Assembly: GCA_964407935.1 (NCBI GenBank) | Contig: CAYOXS010000042.1 | Location: forward strand, 1 to 26,821 | DNA from: J095 sp964407935 | GTDB taxonomy: Bacteria > Chloroflexota > Anaerolineae > 4572-78 > J111 | Direction: 5' to 3' | DNA length: 26,821 nt | In this document: positions 17,011 to 25,250 of the stretch, piece by piece | Layout: every line of letters begins with the position of its first letter | Position numbering within the stretch: position 1 is the first letter of the stretch | Notes under the pieces: model-generated | Databases searched by the model: none | What the model saw: the letters and a program-made list of their open reading frames with translations, nothing else | Told to the model about the DNA's origin: nothing | Translations under genes and position numbers: made by a program

Positions 17011-17068
17011 AATCAAGAATTAAAAATTGAGAAGTAAGAATTGGGAATTTGGAAGTTCATTCTTAATT
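17011..17068. repeat. A/T-rich GAATTAAGAATT repeat block upstream of the UDG-like gene
   Basis: Units of the AAGAATTAAAAATTGAG type followed by the complementary form TTCATTCTTAATTT. This is the same degenerate family found at the three cas6-cas1 junctions about 10 kb away. It occupies most of the 93-bp gap between the WYL stop and the UDG-like start. Confidence 0.75.
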
Positions 17069-17099
17069 TACCACACAGTCCTACCCACAATTCGGGGTA

Positions 17100-18122
17100 C
17101 TACCCCTCAATTTGATATAAATCGGCCATTTTCTTTACGGTTTCACGCATCTCTTTTAGCAACTCCGGGCCGCCCAACACCCGGCAGTTGTCGCGGTAAT
17201 GCATCAATTCCAGCAGGGCAAAAAAGGTGCTATCGGTTGCACCGGTCACAATATAACTTTCATCGTCTTGCCGCTCTACCGCGTCAAAATCTATCCAGCG
17301 GCGGCGGGTTACGCCGTACCTGGCTATAGCGGCAGACAGCCAATATTTAACGGCAAAACGTTTGGCTTTGGGCGGGGCAGGGGGTAACTTGTTGGTCATC
17401 AGCCGCAGGTTTTTGATGCGCCCAAAGCGGTAAGGGATGTAATTGCCAACTTCCAGGCGACCTTCCGGCCCATCTATCCGGTGACACCATCCCCGCACAT
17501 AATAATGGCCCAGGGCCGGCTCAAAACGAGGCGGTTCAAAAATATCAACCCGATGACAACGGGGCTGGCCATCGGTGTATTGGGGGGAAAAGTAGTCAAA
17601 CTCCACGCGCAGCCGCCGGGCTAAAGCCGCGTGCAGTTTCAGTTCAACGTCGGGGTCAAGCCGGTCATCATCCTGCTGGCCCAACTCCAGCACCAGCTCG
17701 GTGCGTTGTCGGTCAAGCTCCTGCCGGCGCTCAGGAGAAAGATAAAAGCGCAGTTGTTGCACAAAATTTTGAATCTCGGCCTGATGTGGCGTGGCCGGGC
17801 CAAAGGTTTGCTCCAGCCAGGCCATCGCTTTAAGGGCCGTATCCGGTAAATCCAACAACGGGCGCTCCAGGTTTACAATGGCATATAGCCGGGTGCGGGG
17901 ATTAGCCTTAATTTCAATATCCAGCGCATTACGGATCAGCGCCACATCCCGCCTGAACCGTTTGATCCGGGCCGACTCCCCGCTGCCGTAAGCTTCCGGT
18001 TCGTTGGCTAAAACCGCCTCAATCAGCTCGTGGCGGCTGGCCGGGCCGCGCTGCAAGCGCTGGATAATAGCCAGACAGCGCCGGAAGAGCAGCCCGGTGC
18101 TTTCGCGTTTACCTCGCCTCAT
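17100..18122 (-). CDS. WYL-domain transcriptional regulator
   Basis: A 340-residue regulator built from an N-terminal winged helix (about 10-80, with RRCLAIIQRLQRGPASRHELIEAVL and a basic IKRFRRDV segment), a WYL domain (about 165-245; HYYVRGWCHRIDG carries the WYL-like core) and a C-terminal WCX-type extension (about 255-335). WYL proteins commonly sit beside defence loci, sense nucleic-acid or nucleotide ligands and repress by binding inverted repeats. I choose the ATG at 18122 because GGAG lies 6 nt before it; the in-frame ATG at 18134 has no such site and would place that GGAG inside the gene. It is transcribed in the same direction as the UDG-like gene and cas operon and is the best candidate to bind the repeats at 16136-16207. 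Confidence 0.88.
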   Translation of the reverse strand: MRRGKRESTGLLFRRCLAIIQRLQRGPASRHELIEAVLANEPEAYGSGESARIKRFRRDVALIRNALDIEIKANPRTRLYAIVNLERPLLDLPDTALKAMAWLEQTFGPATPHQAEIQNFVQQLRFYLSPERRQELDRQRTELVLELGQQDDDRLDPDVELKLHAALARRLRVEFDYFSPQYTDGQPRCHRVDIFEPPRFEPALGHYYVRGWCHRIDGPEGRLEVGNYIPYRFGRIKNLRLMTNKLPPAPPKAKRFAVKYWLSAAIARYGVTRRRWIDFDAVERQDDESYIVTGATDSTFFALLELMHYRDNCRVLGGPELLKEMRETVKKMADLYQIEG

Positions 18123-18465
18123 ACGTTTCTCCATCTGGGGTGCCGGTGTTTAACGCCGGCTTCACACAAGACGTGATTGGGCGAACTCCCAAGAGTATCA
18201 CCGTCGCATCTCTCCGTCAGTGAGTTACTGAATTGGATAGATTACATTTTTACTTGTATCAGAACCGCATGCCAAATTATACAGTATCTGCAAGAAAATA
18301 TTAAGTGATATTTGTCACTGTTTTTATGTGATTTTTTTGTGTGAGGGATTTTGATTCCACGTGGGGGTACTGTGGATTGTCAGCCGGTGTAATGAACGCG
18401 TTCATGGACGGGAAAGCAAAGACAACGGCTACGAGCGCCAATCAGCAAAATCTGAACCCGGAGGG
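18123..18465. other. Non-coding region upstream of the WYL gene with palindromes
   Basis: No convincing gene. An A/T-rich stretch (18236-18350) holds AGTGA-N6-TCACT (18304-18319), which resembles a CRP/FNR-type site. A perfect 14-bp palindrome ATGAACGCGTTCAT lies at 18392-18405. Both could control the leftward WYL gene or be left over from the degraded integrase region. I could not identify a clear promoter. Confidence 0.45.
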
Positions 18466-18872
18466 TCAAAACAGTCGCTTTCTGTCCGGCTCTGCCTCGG
18501 CGGACACCTTGCTTAAGTGCATTATCGCCAACGCCTTAATAAAAACGTGATGATTCTGGCAGCGGCGGCTGTCTTTGTTGGTCCGTCGCAGACCATGTTT
18601 CTGATTGGCGCTGAGGACCAGCCACTCGGCCTGTTCCCGGTTACCCGGTTCCAACCGCGTCTTTTCCGACAGCGGTTTGCCCCGCACCTTGATTCGGCGC
18701 AGGTGCAGCATAAAACCCTGAATGTCCCGTTTGGCGATCTCGGCTACCGGCACATCCCCCGCGTGCTGCACAAACCGCTTAAACGTCACCGAGTAATCCG
18801 GATCGTGTGCTCAGACAGCCCCGCTGCCTCAGCATAAATGTAATAACCGTCAATTGCCTGAGAAATATACAC
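18466..18872 (-). pseudogene. Truncated, frameshifted tyrosine recombinase (phage-type integrase)
   Basis: Reading from a GTG at 18872 with GGAGG upstream gives a short frame ending AEAAGLSEHTIR, then a stop. Shifting by one base near 18797-18799 restores DYSVTFKRFVQHAGDVPV, EIAKRDIQGFMLHL and KPLSEKTR. Joined together this is a classic N-terminal SAM-like core-binding domain of tyrosine recombinases (LSxHTIRxYxxxLKRF...DIxxFxxxL). The shift is explained by one missing G in a GGG run (CGGGAT to CGGAT). After KTR the similarity fades, and the frame stops at 18466 without a catalytic domain (no R-HxxR-Y). The gene is therefore broken and truncated. It lies 188 bp from the 3' end of tRNA-Val, a usual integration site. 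Confidence 0.7.
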
Positions 18873-18899
18873 GATGTCCTCCGCTCTACCCTTAATGTT

Positions 18900-19020
18900 A
18901 TCCGTGAGAACGACGGCACATTATCTTTACCGTTACTGTCACGGATGGTAAATATAATTTTTCAAACAGGGCTTTTTTTTGAGGCGGTGGCCGCACGGAT
19001 AGCCTGTAGCGGTATCCGTG
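18900..19020. repeat. Four ATCCGTG/CACGGAT motifs between the integrase remnant and tRNA-Val
   Basis: ATCCGTGA (18900-18907) pairs with TCACGGAT (18939-18946), and CACGGATA (18994-19001) pairs with TATCCGTG (19013-19020). TCACGGAT also occurs in the tRNA anticodon arm (19093-19100). The second pair is a perfect 8-bp inverted repeat with an 11-nt loop. They may be remnants of attachment or arm sites of the lost element. Confidence 0.45.
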
Positions 19021-19025
19021 TGAAT

Positions 19026-19058
19026 AAAAAAGGCCGGGGTTAGTGGGCAACCCCGGCC
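19026..19058 (-). terminator. Rho-independent terminator of tRNA-Val
   Basis: On the minus strand a perfect 10-bp stem (plus strand GGCCGGGGTT 19032-19041 and AACCCCGGCC 19049-19058, loop of 7) is followed by six T (19026-19031). It begins two bases after the CCA end of the tRNA. Confidence 0.9.
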
Positions 19059-19060
19059 CC

Positions 19061-19137
<77 letters not shown>

Positions 19138-19205
19138 GAGAACGAGGGCAATTATAGCATCATCTATAAGAACGCGCAATTTTCCAATCTGGCGAAACCC
19201 CATTT

Positions 19206-19637
19206 TTACCGTTTTTTTGAGGCTTCTACCGCAGCTTCAATCGCTTCCGAGAGTTTGTCAATATCAGGCGGCTTTACAAAATAATCGTCCGCACCGACCA
19301 TTTGGGCGTTCATTCTTTCTTTTTTGCCGCTCCAGGCCGAAACCACAAAGACCGGCAAATGGCGAGTTTCCGGGTTGGTCTTTATTTCCCGGATCGCCTT
19401 AAACCCGTCCATCACCGGCATGCGCAGGTCCATCAGCACAATATCCGGCTTCCAACTAACCGCCATGTCAACGCCTTCTCTACCGTTTTTGGCGTAGGCT
19501 ACTTTATAGCCGCCTTTCAGTTCCAGCAACCGGGCAATTGTGTCGCGAATAACGGCCGCGTCTTCCACGTACAAAATCTTGATTTTTTGCTCTTGGGGCG
19601 ATAGTCGTTTGAGTTTGCGCGGAGGTTGGTCGGGCAT
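19206..19637 (-). CDS. Stand-alone response-regulator receiver protein
   Basis: A 143-residue CheY-like receiver with no output domain. The acidic pair E25-D26 (LYVED), phosphorylation site D70 (IVLMDLRMPVMDG), switch S100 (VVSAWSG) and K122 (YFVKPPD) are all present, so it should accept phosphate from a histidine kinase and signal by protein contact. The first 17 residues (rich in K, R, P and Q) form a basic, probably disordered tail. The ATG at 19637 follows GAGG at good spacing. No kinase gene is adjacent, so its partner is unknown. It lies between the nuo terminator and tRNA-Val and is probably its own transcription unit. Confidence 0.95.
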   Translation of the reverse strand: MPDQPPRKLKRLSPQEQKIKILYVEDAAVIRDTIARLLELKGGYKVAYAKNGREGVDMAVSWKPDIVLMDLRMPVMDGFKAIREIKTNPETRHLPVFVVSAWSGKKERMNAQMVGADDYFVKPPDIDKLSEAIEAAVEASKKR

Positions 19638-19752
19638 TGCAACGCCTCACTAATCCTTCAATCACACAGAGGAAAATCTTTGTAATCGGTAACAATTTAG
19701 GTTAAGTAATGGTACAAGAGTCTTTAATTTCTGGCAAGATTATATTTGGCCT

Positions 19753-19788
19753 AAAATAAAAATGTGACAGCGAACTCTGCCACATTTT
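19753..19788 (-). terminator. Rho-independent terminator of the nuo operon
   Basis: On the minus strand a 12-bp stem (plus-strand AAAATGTGACAG 19759-19770 and CTGCCACATTTT 19777-19788, one G-T pair, 6-nt loop) is followed by TATTTT. It lies 37 bp after the nuoN stop and closes the complex I operon. Confidence 0.9.
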
Positions 19789-19825
19789 ATACCCGGAGTC
19801 TGCTGGCTAATCTTGCCAAACTTTC

Positions 19826-21286
19826 TTAACCAAACACCGCCAGCGATGTGAGCGTGACCAGCGGCGTGGGCCACAGCCCAAACACCACAGTGATCACCGC
19901 CGCCACGCCGAGCGCAATGGCCACCGGGCCGCTGATGTTAATTGGCGCGGGCGCGGCGGCATCTTCCGGCGCGCTGCGGAAGTACATCTGCACCACTACC
20001 CCCAAATAGTAAAACGCCGAAATGGCGCTGTTCAGCACGGCCACAATGGCCAGCCAGGTGAGGTTAGCGTTAACCGCGGCATAAAAAACGTACAATTTAC
20101 CCCAAAAACCAACAAAGGGTGGAATGCCGGTCAGCGAGAACATAAACAGCAGCATCACCAGCGCCAGCACCGGCTTGCGGCCGGCCAACCCGGCGTAATC
20201 GGTAATCGAGGCGCTGATGGTGCTGCGCCGCTCCAGCACGGCCACCACCGCAAACGCGCCAATGTTCATAAAAGTGTAGGCCAGCAAATAAAACGACACT
20301 GCCTTGACCGCATCGACGGAGCCAGCGGCCACACCTACCAGAATATAACCGGCGTGGGCAATACTGGAATAGGCCAGCATCCGCTTGATGTCCTTTTGCG
20401 CCAGCGCCGCGATGTTCCCGCCGGTCATCGTCAGCACGGCCAGCGCGGCCACGGCAATCTGCCAGTCCACGGTAAACACCTGCCCAAACGCAACAATCAA
20501 TACCCGCAGCAGCGCCGCAAACCCGGCGGCTTTGGCCCCCACACTCATAAACGCCGTCACCGAAGTAGGCGCGCCCTGGTACACATCGGGCGTCCACCAC
20601 TGAAACGGCACGGCCGCCACCTTAAAGGCAAAGCCCACCAGCAGCAGCGACAGCCCCACCAGCGCAATCGGGTCGGCCAGACCGTTGCCCGTGCCGGCAA
20701 ACCAAACCCCAATTTCGTTGAGGTTGGTGGTGCCGGTAGCGCCGTACACCAGCGCCACGCCGTACAGAAAAAAGGCCGAGGCAAACGCGCCCAAAATAAA
20801 ATATTTCATCCCGGCCTCGCCGGAACCGAGCTTTTGCCGGTTAAAACCGGCCAGCACGTACAGGGCAATCGACATGACTTCCAGCCCCATAAACACAATA
20901 ATCAGGTCGGTAGCGCCGGCCATCAGCATCATCCCGGAAGTTGAAAACAGGATGAGCGCGTAATATTCGCCGCGCTGCAAACCCCGGTCGCCCATGTAGC
21001 TGAGCGCAATCAAAATCGACAGCCCCGCCGCGGCTACAAACACCAGGTTGAGCACCAGCGCAAAGCCATCGCTCACAAACATACTCTGGTACGAAGGCAC
21101 TGCCATGCTGTCAAACAAACCAAAGGTCACAGCCGCGGCCACGGCCAACCCGGCCAGACTCAGATAGCCAAGCACGCGTTTGTCGCGGGCGTACAGTTCC
21201 AGAAACATCACCACAAAGGCGCTAACGGTCACCACAATCACCGGCGCCAGGGCGGCAAAATTGAGGGCTGGAAATTCTATGGGCAT
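19826..21286 (-). CDS. nuoN: NADH-quinone oxidoreductase subunit N
   Basis: An antiporter-like membrane subunit of respiratory complex I (486 residues, about 14 transmembrane helices). It contributes one of the proton channels driven by quinone reduction. Typical segments are LIIVFMGLEVMSIALYVLAGF with the conserved Glu, FKVAAVPFQWWTPDVYQGAPT with the channel Lys, KDIKRMLAYSSIAHAGYILVG and FMFSLTGIPPFVGFWGKLYVF. The ATG at 21286 follows GGAG. It is the last gene of the nuo cluster, 42 bp after nuoM, and is followed by a strong terminator. Confidence 0.97.
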   Translation of the reverse strand: MPIEFPALNFAALAPVIVVTVSAFVVMFLELYARDKRVLGYLSLAGLAVAAAVTFGLFDSMAVPSYQSMFVSDGFALVLNLVFVAAAGLSILIALSYMGDRGLQRGEYYALILFSTSGMMLMAGATDLIIVFMGLEVMSIALYVLAGFNRQKLGSGEAGMKYFILGAFASAFFLYGVALVYGATGTTNLNEIGVWFAGTGNGLADPIALVGLSLLLVGFAFKVAAVPFQWWTPDVYQGAPTSVTAFMSVGAKAAGFAALLRVLIVAFGQVFTVDWQIAVAALAVLTMTGGNIAALAQKDIKRMLAYSSIAHAGYILVGVAAGSVDAVKAVSFYLLAYTFMNIGAFAVVAVLERRSTISASITDYAGLAGRKPVLALVMLLFMFSLTGIPPFVGFWGKLYVFYAAVNANLTWLAIVAVLNSAISAFYYLGVVVQMYFRSAPEDAAAPAPINISGPVAIALGVAAVITVVFGLWPTPLVTLTSLAVFG

Positions 21287-21328
21287 AGGAACTCCGTCTC
21301 TTGCGTCAAAAAATTACAGGCTGATGGC

Positions 21329-22804
21329 CTATCGTCCGGCCAGCAGCGTTGCTTTGTCGAGCAGTTCGGCCAGGCCGGCCGTGGCCGGGTTGATCTGGCT
21401 GAAGAATATATTCGGGAAAAAGCCAATTAAAAAGCAGAGCGCAATCAGCGCCACGGCAATGAACAGCTCACGCCGGTTCATATCGACCAGATTAGTGTTG
21501 GCCGGGTTTAACGGCCCGTACAGCATTTTGCGCGTGGCCACCAGCAGATACCAGGCCGCCAGCACAATCCCAAACGTGCCCAGCGCGGCGGCGATCCAGT
21601 TGACTTTGAACGTGCCGAGCAAAATCACAAACTCGCCGACAAAGCCGTTGAGGCCGGGCAGCCCCACCGAAGCGAACACCGCCAGCAAAAAGAACGTGCC
21701 GTAAACCGGCACCTTCACCCAAATGCCGCCGTACTCGCTAAACAGGCGGGTGTGGCGTTGTTCGTACAGCACGCCGACCATAAAAAAGAGCATGCCGGTG
21801 CTCAACCCGTGGTTGACCATTTGCAGCACCGCGCCGCTCATGCCCTGCTGACCGCCGCTAAAAATACCCAGCACCACAAAACCCATGTGTGCCACCGACG
21901 AGTAGGCAATCAGACTTTTGACATCTTCCTGGGCCAGCGCCACCAGCGCCCCGTACAAAATCCCGATGACCGATAATGCCACCAGCAGCGGCGTCCAAAA
22001 CGGCACGGCTTCCGGGAAGAGCGGGATGGCAAAGCGCAGAAAACCGTAGGTGCCCAGCTTCAGCAGCACCCCGGCCAGCATAATCGAGCCGGCGGTGGGC
22101 GCTTCGACGTGGGCGGCGGGCAGCCAGGTGTGCAGTGGAAAGAGCGGCACTTTCACGGCAAAGGCCAGCGCAAAGGCAAAAAAGAGCCACACCTGCAAAC
22201 CAGCCGGAAGCTGCAAATTATTGACCAGCACCGGCACATCGGAGGTGCCGCCCCACAAATAAACCACAATCGCGGCCACCAGCATCAACGCGCTGCCGGC
22301 CATCGTGTAAAGAATAAACTTGATCGAAGCATACACCCGCCGTTTGCCGCCCCAGCGGCCAATCAGCAGCGCCATCGGGATGAGGCTGGCTTCCCAAAAC
22401 AGGTAAAACAGGAACAGGTCGAGGGCCACAAACACGCCCACCACCGCCGCCGACAGCAGCAGCAACAGGGCGTAATATTCTTTCACCTGCTCGGTGATGG
22501 CGGAAAAGGAGCTGAACACCGAAATGAAGGTGAGGAAGGTGGTCAAAATCACCAAAAACAGGCTCAGGCCATCGATGCCGAGGTGGTAGCTGATACCAAA
22601 GGCGGGAATCCAGAGCAGGACTTCTTCAAATTGATAGCCCGGCGCGCCGGCCTCAAAATTGAAATAGAGCGGCAGCGACACCAGCAGCGCCAGCAGCGAC
22701 ACAACCAGCGCCATATTTTTGATCACGTCGGCGCGGTCGCGGGGCACAAAGGCAATCAGCACCGCACCGATAATGGGAATAAGGATTAACGCCGTGAGTA
22801 TCAT
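21329..22804 (-). CDS. nuoM: NADH-quinone oxidoreductase subunit M
   Basis: The second antiporter-like proton-channel subunit of complex I (491 residues, about 14 transmembrane helices). Visible landmarks are FYLFWEASLIPMALLIGRWGG with the key Glu, the segment KVPLFPLHTWLPAAHVEAPT with the channel Lys, and QEDVKSLIAYSSVAHMGFVVLG. The ATG at 22804 lies 4 bp after the nuoL stop, with GAGG inside the end of nuoL, so translation is probably coupled. The length is normal and no frameshift is seen. Confidence 0.97.
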   Translation of the reverse strand: MILTALILIPIIGAVLIAFVPRDRADVIKNMALVVSLLALLVSLPLYFNFEAGAPGYQFEEVLLWIPAFGISYHLGIDGLSLFLVILTTFLTFISVFSSFSAITEQVKEYYALLLLLSAAVVGVFVALDLFLFYLFWEASLIPMALLIGRWGGKRRVYASIKFILYTMAGSALMLVAAIVVYLWGGTSDVPVLVNNLQLPAGLQVWLFFAFALAFAVKVPLFPLHTWLPAAHVEAPTAGSIMLAGVLLKLGTYGFLRFAIPLFPEAVPFWTPLLVALSVIGILYGALVALAQEDVKSLIAYSSVAHMGFVVLGIFSGGQQGMSGAVLQMVNHGLSTGMLFFMVGVLYEQRHTRLFSEYGGIWVKVPVYGTFFLLAVFASVGLPGLNGFVGEFVILLGTFKVNWIAAALGTFGIVLAAWYLLVATRKMLYGPLNPANTNLVDMNRRELFIAVALIALCFLIGFFPNIFFSQINPATAGLAELLDKATLLAGR

Positions 22805-22808
22805 TCAA

Positions 22809-24806
22809 TTACCTCAAAAAGAAGTAGCTAACAATCACCAGCACACCGATGAACGTGGCCAGCACATAATTGGTTACGTAGCCATCCTGCAATTTGCTGA
22901 AAGCGCCGCCAATCTGGCCAATCCCGCGCGCCAGCCCGTCAACCAGAATATTGTCGATAACCAGTTTGTCCACACCCTGCGCCAGCGCGTCGGCCAGTTT
23001 GAGGCCGGGCTGCACAAACACAGCGTCGTACAGTTCATCGACCCAGTATTTGTTGGCCAAAAAGCTGAACAGGCCGCGCACGCGGCGAGCCAGTTGCTGC
23101 GGCAGGGCCGGGTTGACCACGTAAAAATAATAGGCCAGGGCGATGCCCAGAATAGCGATAATGCCCGAAGTGGCCATCAGCCCGGCTTCCAGCGCCACCG
23201 ACAGGTGATGCTCTTCGGCGTGGTGCATGTATTCGTACACCGGCTCCAGCATGCCATCGAGCGCGTGGGGCAACCCCAACCACGTTGGCAGGCCGAGCAA
23301 GCCGCCCAGCACCGCCAACACCGCCAGCGAACTCAACGCAAAGCTGATGGGCCGGCCGCTTTCGTGGGCGTGGTCGTACAAATGTTTGTCGCGCGGCTGG
23401 CCGTGGAAGGCCACAAACACCGCCCGAAAGGTGTAAAACGCGGTCAGCGCGGCGGTAACAATGCCCAAAAACCAGAGCAGCGGCGAGGCTTCAAAATCTT
23501 TGGCCAAAATCTCGTCTTTGGAGAAAAAGCCGGACATCAGCGGGAAACCGGCCAACGCCAGGCTGCCCACCCAAAAGGTGAGCCAGGTGATCTTCATTTT
23601 GTCCTTCAAGCCACCCATGCGGCGGATGTCGATGACATCGTGCAGGGCGTGCATCACCGAGCCGGCGCCCAAAAAGAGCAGCGCCTTGAAAAAGGCGTGG
23701 GTGGTCAGGTGAAACATGCCCGCGGTGTACGCGCCCACGCCCACCGCCGAGAACATGTAACCCAACTGGCTGATGGTGGAGTAGGCCAGAATGCGTTTGA
23801 GATCAACCTGCACCAGCGCAATCGTCGCCGCAAAAAGGGCGGTCAGCATACCGATAAAGGCGATAGTCAATCCAACACTTGGCGCCAGCGAGTACAGCGC
23901 GTTGCTGCGAACAATCATATAAATCCCGGCGGTGACCATTGTAGCGGCGTGAATGAGCGCCGACACCGGCGTGGGACCGGCCATCGCGTCGGGCAGCCAG
24001 ACGTACAGCGGTAGTTGGGCGCTCTTGCCCATCGCGCCGATGAACAGCAGGGCGCAAATCCAGGGGATAACCGTGGGCATGGCCTCGCTGACGGCCTCGG
24101 CGTTGGCGAAGATTTCGTGGAATTGCAGCGTGCCAAACACGCTCCAAATCAGGAACACGCCCAGGGCAAAGCCCACATCGCCGATGCGGTTAACGATGAA
24201 GGCTTTCATCCCGGAGGCCGCCGGCGACAGCAGCGGCGTCAATTTGACCGGCTCCGCGCCCTCGCCCAAATCGATAGGCGGCTGCTCCTGCGCCGGACGG
24301 TCAAACCAGAAACCGATCAGCAGGTAACTCGACACGCCGACCAGTTCCCAGCCGACGTACATCAGCAGGTAGTTATCGCCCAGCACCAGCACCAGCATCG
24401 AGGCGATGAACAGGTTGAGGAAGGTGAAAAAACGGGTAAAATCGCGGTCCGGGTGAGCGTGGCCGTGGTCATCTTTGTGAACCATGTACTCGGTGGCGTA
24501 CACGTGGATGAGAAAACCCACGCCGGTCACCACCAGCACCATCAAAATAGAGAGCGGATCGGCCAGCAAATTGATGGGCACGCTGAAGCTGCCAATAGTG
24601 GCCCACTGCCACAGGCTGACAGTGACCGGCTCGCCGCCGCGCCCCAACGACTCGAACAGCGCGCCCAGCCCCACCAGAAATGCCAGCCCGACCATCGCCG
24701 GGGCCACATAGCTGACCACGCGCTCGCCAACGCGGCGGCCAAAAATCCCGTTAAACAGCAAGCCAAACAACGGCAGGGCAATGGTTAACCAGATCAGTTG
24801 CGTCAT
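22809..24806 (-). CDS. nuoL: NADH-quinone oxidoreductase subunit L
   Basis: The distal antiporter-like subunit of complex I (665 residues). Landmarks are LMYVGWELVGVSSYLLIGFW with the conserved Glu, MGKSAQLPLYVWLPDAMAGPTPVSALIHAATMV, VDLKRILAYSTISQLGYMF and LAGFPLMSGFFSKDEIL. The C-terminal part contains the long lateral helix and a final anchoring helix. Two histidine-rich loops (KDDHGHAHPDRD and EYMHHAEEHHLS) are visible. The ATG at 24806 follows GGAG. It is separated from nuoK by a 132-bp gap filled with simple repeats, the widest gap within this nuo cluster. Confidence 0.97.
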   Translation of the reverse strand: MTQLIWLTIALPLFGLLFNGIFGRRVGERVVSYVAPAMVGLAFLVGLGALFESLGRGGEPVTVSLWQWATIGSFSVPINLLADPLSILMVLVVTGVGFLIHVYATEYMVHKDDHGHAHPDRDFTRFFTFLNLFIASMLVLVLGDNYLLMYVGWELVGVSSYLLIGFWFDRPAQEQPPIDLGEGAEPVKLTPLLSPAASGMKAFIVNRIGDVGFALGVFLIWSVFGTLQFHEIFANAEAVSEAMPTVIPWICALLFIGAMGKSAQLPLYVWLPDAMAGPTPVSALIHAATMVTAGIYMIVRSNALYSLAPSVGLTIAFIGMLTALFAATIALVQVDLKRILAYSTISQLGYMFSAVGVGAYTAGMFHLTTHAFFKALLFLGAGSVMHALHDVIDIRRMGGLKDKMKITWLTFWVGSLALAGFPLMSGFFSKDEILAKDFEASPLLWFLGIVTAALTAFYTFRAVFVAFHGQPRDKHLYDHAHESGRPISFALSSLAVLAVLGGLLGLPTWLGLPHALDGMLEPVYEYMHHAEEHHLSVALEAGLMATSGIIAILGIALAYYFYVVNPALPQQLARRVRGLFSFLANKYWVDELYDAVFVQPGLKLADALAQGVDKLVIDNILVDGLARGIGQIGGAFSKLQDGYVTNYVLATFIGVLVIVSYFFLR

Positions 24807-24825
24807 AAACTATCTCCAAACAAGT

Positions 24826-24935
24826 TGCGTGAGTTAGATGGGTTCGGTGGGTTTGGTGAGTTTGGTGAGTTAGATGAGTAAAACTCACCAAGCTCACACA
24901 CTCACGTAACTCACCCAACTCTTTCACTCACCCAA
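24826..24935. repeat. Simple GTGAGTT/AACTCAC repeat cluster between nuoK and nuoL
   Basis: Degenerate units of GGTGAGTT on the left and AACTCACC on the right fill the gap. The best hairpin is TTGGTGAGTT (24862-24871) with AACTCACCAA (24882-24891), a 10-bp perfect stem with a 10-nt loop. There is no T-run, so it is not a standard terminator; it may tune nuoL expression or mRNA stability. Confidence 0.75.
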
Positions 24936-24938
24936 CTT

Positions 24939-25250
24939 TCAGCCTTTGAGCGAGTTAAATTCGTTGATGTCCACGGCATCTTTGTGCCGGTTGAGTTCTA
25001 CCAGCAGGGCCAGCCCCACGGCAACTTCTACGGCAGCCACGGCCATAATCATAAACACAAAAATCTGGCCGGTCGCCGAGTCAAGATAACGGGAAAAGGC
25101 AATAAACGTGAGGTTGACGGCGTTCATCATCATTTCAACACACATCAAAATGATGAGCGTGTTGCGCCGGATGAGGACACCGCCCGCGCCAATGGTAAAC
25201 AAAATGGCGCTCAACAGCAGGTAATGTGACAGGGGAATTTGGTCGATCAT
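24939..25250 (-). CDS. nuoK: NADH-quinone oxidoreductase subunit K
   Basis: A small three-helix membrane subunit of complex I (103 residues) that carries two buried glutamates of the proton path, visible in MCVEMMMNAVNLTF and VAAVEVAVGLALLV. The ATG at 25250 was chosen because the protein then starts MIDQIPLSHYLLLSAILFTIGAGG, as is normal for the family, and because it overlaps the nuoJ stop as ATGA. A longer frame upstream would only translate the end of nuoJ in another frame. Confidence 0.97.
   Translation of the reverse strand: MIDQIPLSHYLLLSAILFTIGAGGVLIRRNTLIILMCVEMMMNAVNLTFIAFSRYLDSATGQIFVFMIMAVAAVEVAVGLALLVELNRHKDAVDINEFNSLKG

Noticed and set aside
18341..18550. Short plus-strand frame of 69 codons between the WYL gene and the integrase remnant
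   Set aside because: No ribosome-binding site, no recognisable motif, and it overlaps the pseudogene on the other strand.
20354..20944. Long plus-strand frames opposite nuoN, nuoM and nuoL (for example 20354-20944, 22719-24014, 24015-24788)
   Set aside because: They are antisense shadows of G/C-rich membrane-protein genes, low in complexity (rich in His/Gln/Arg) and unlike any family I know.
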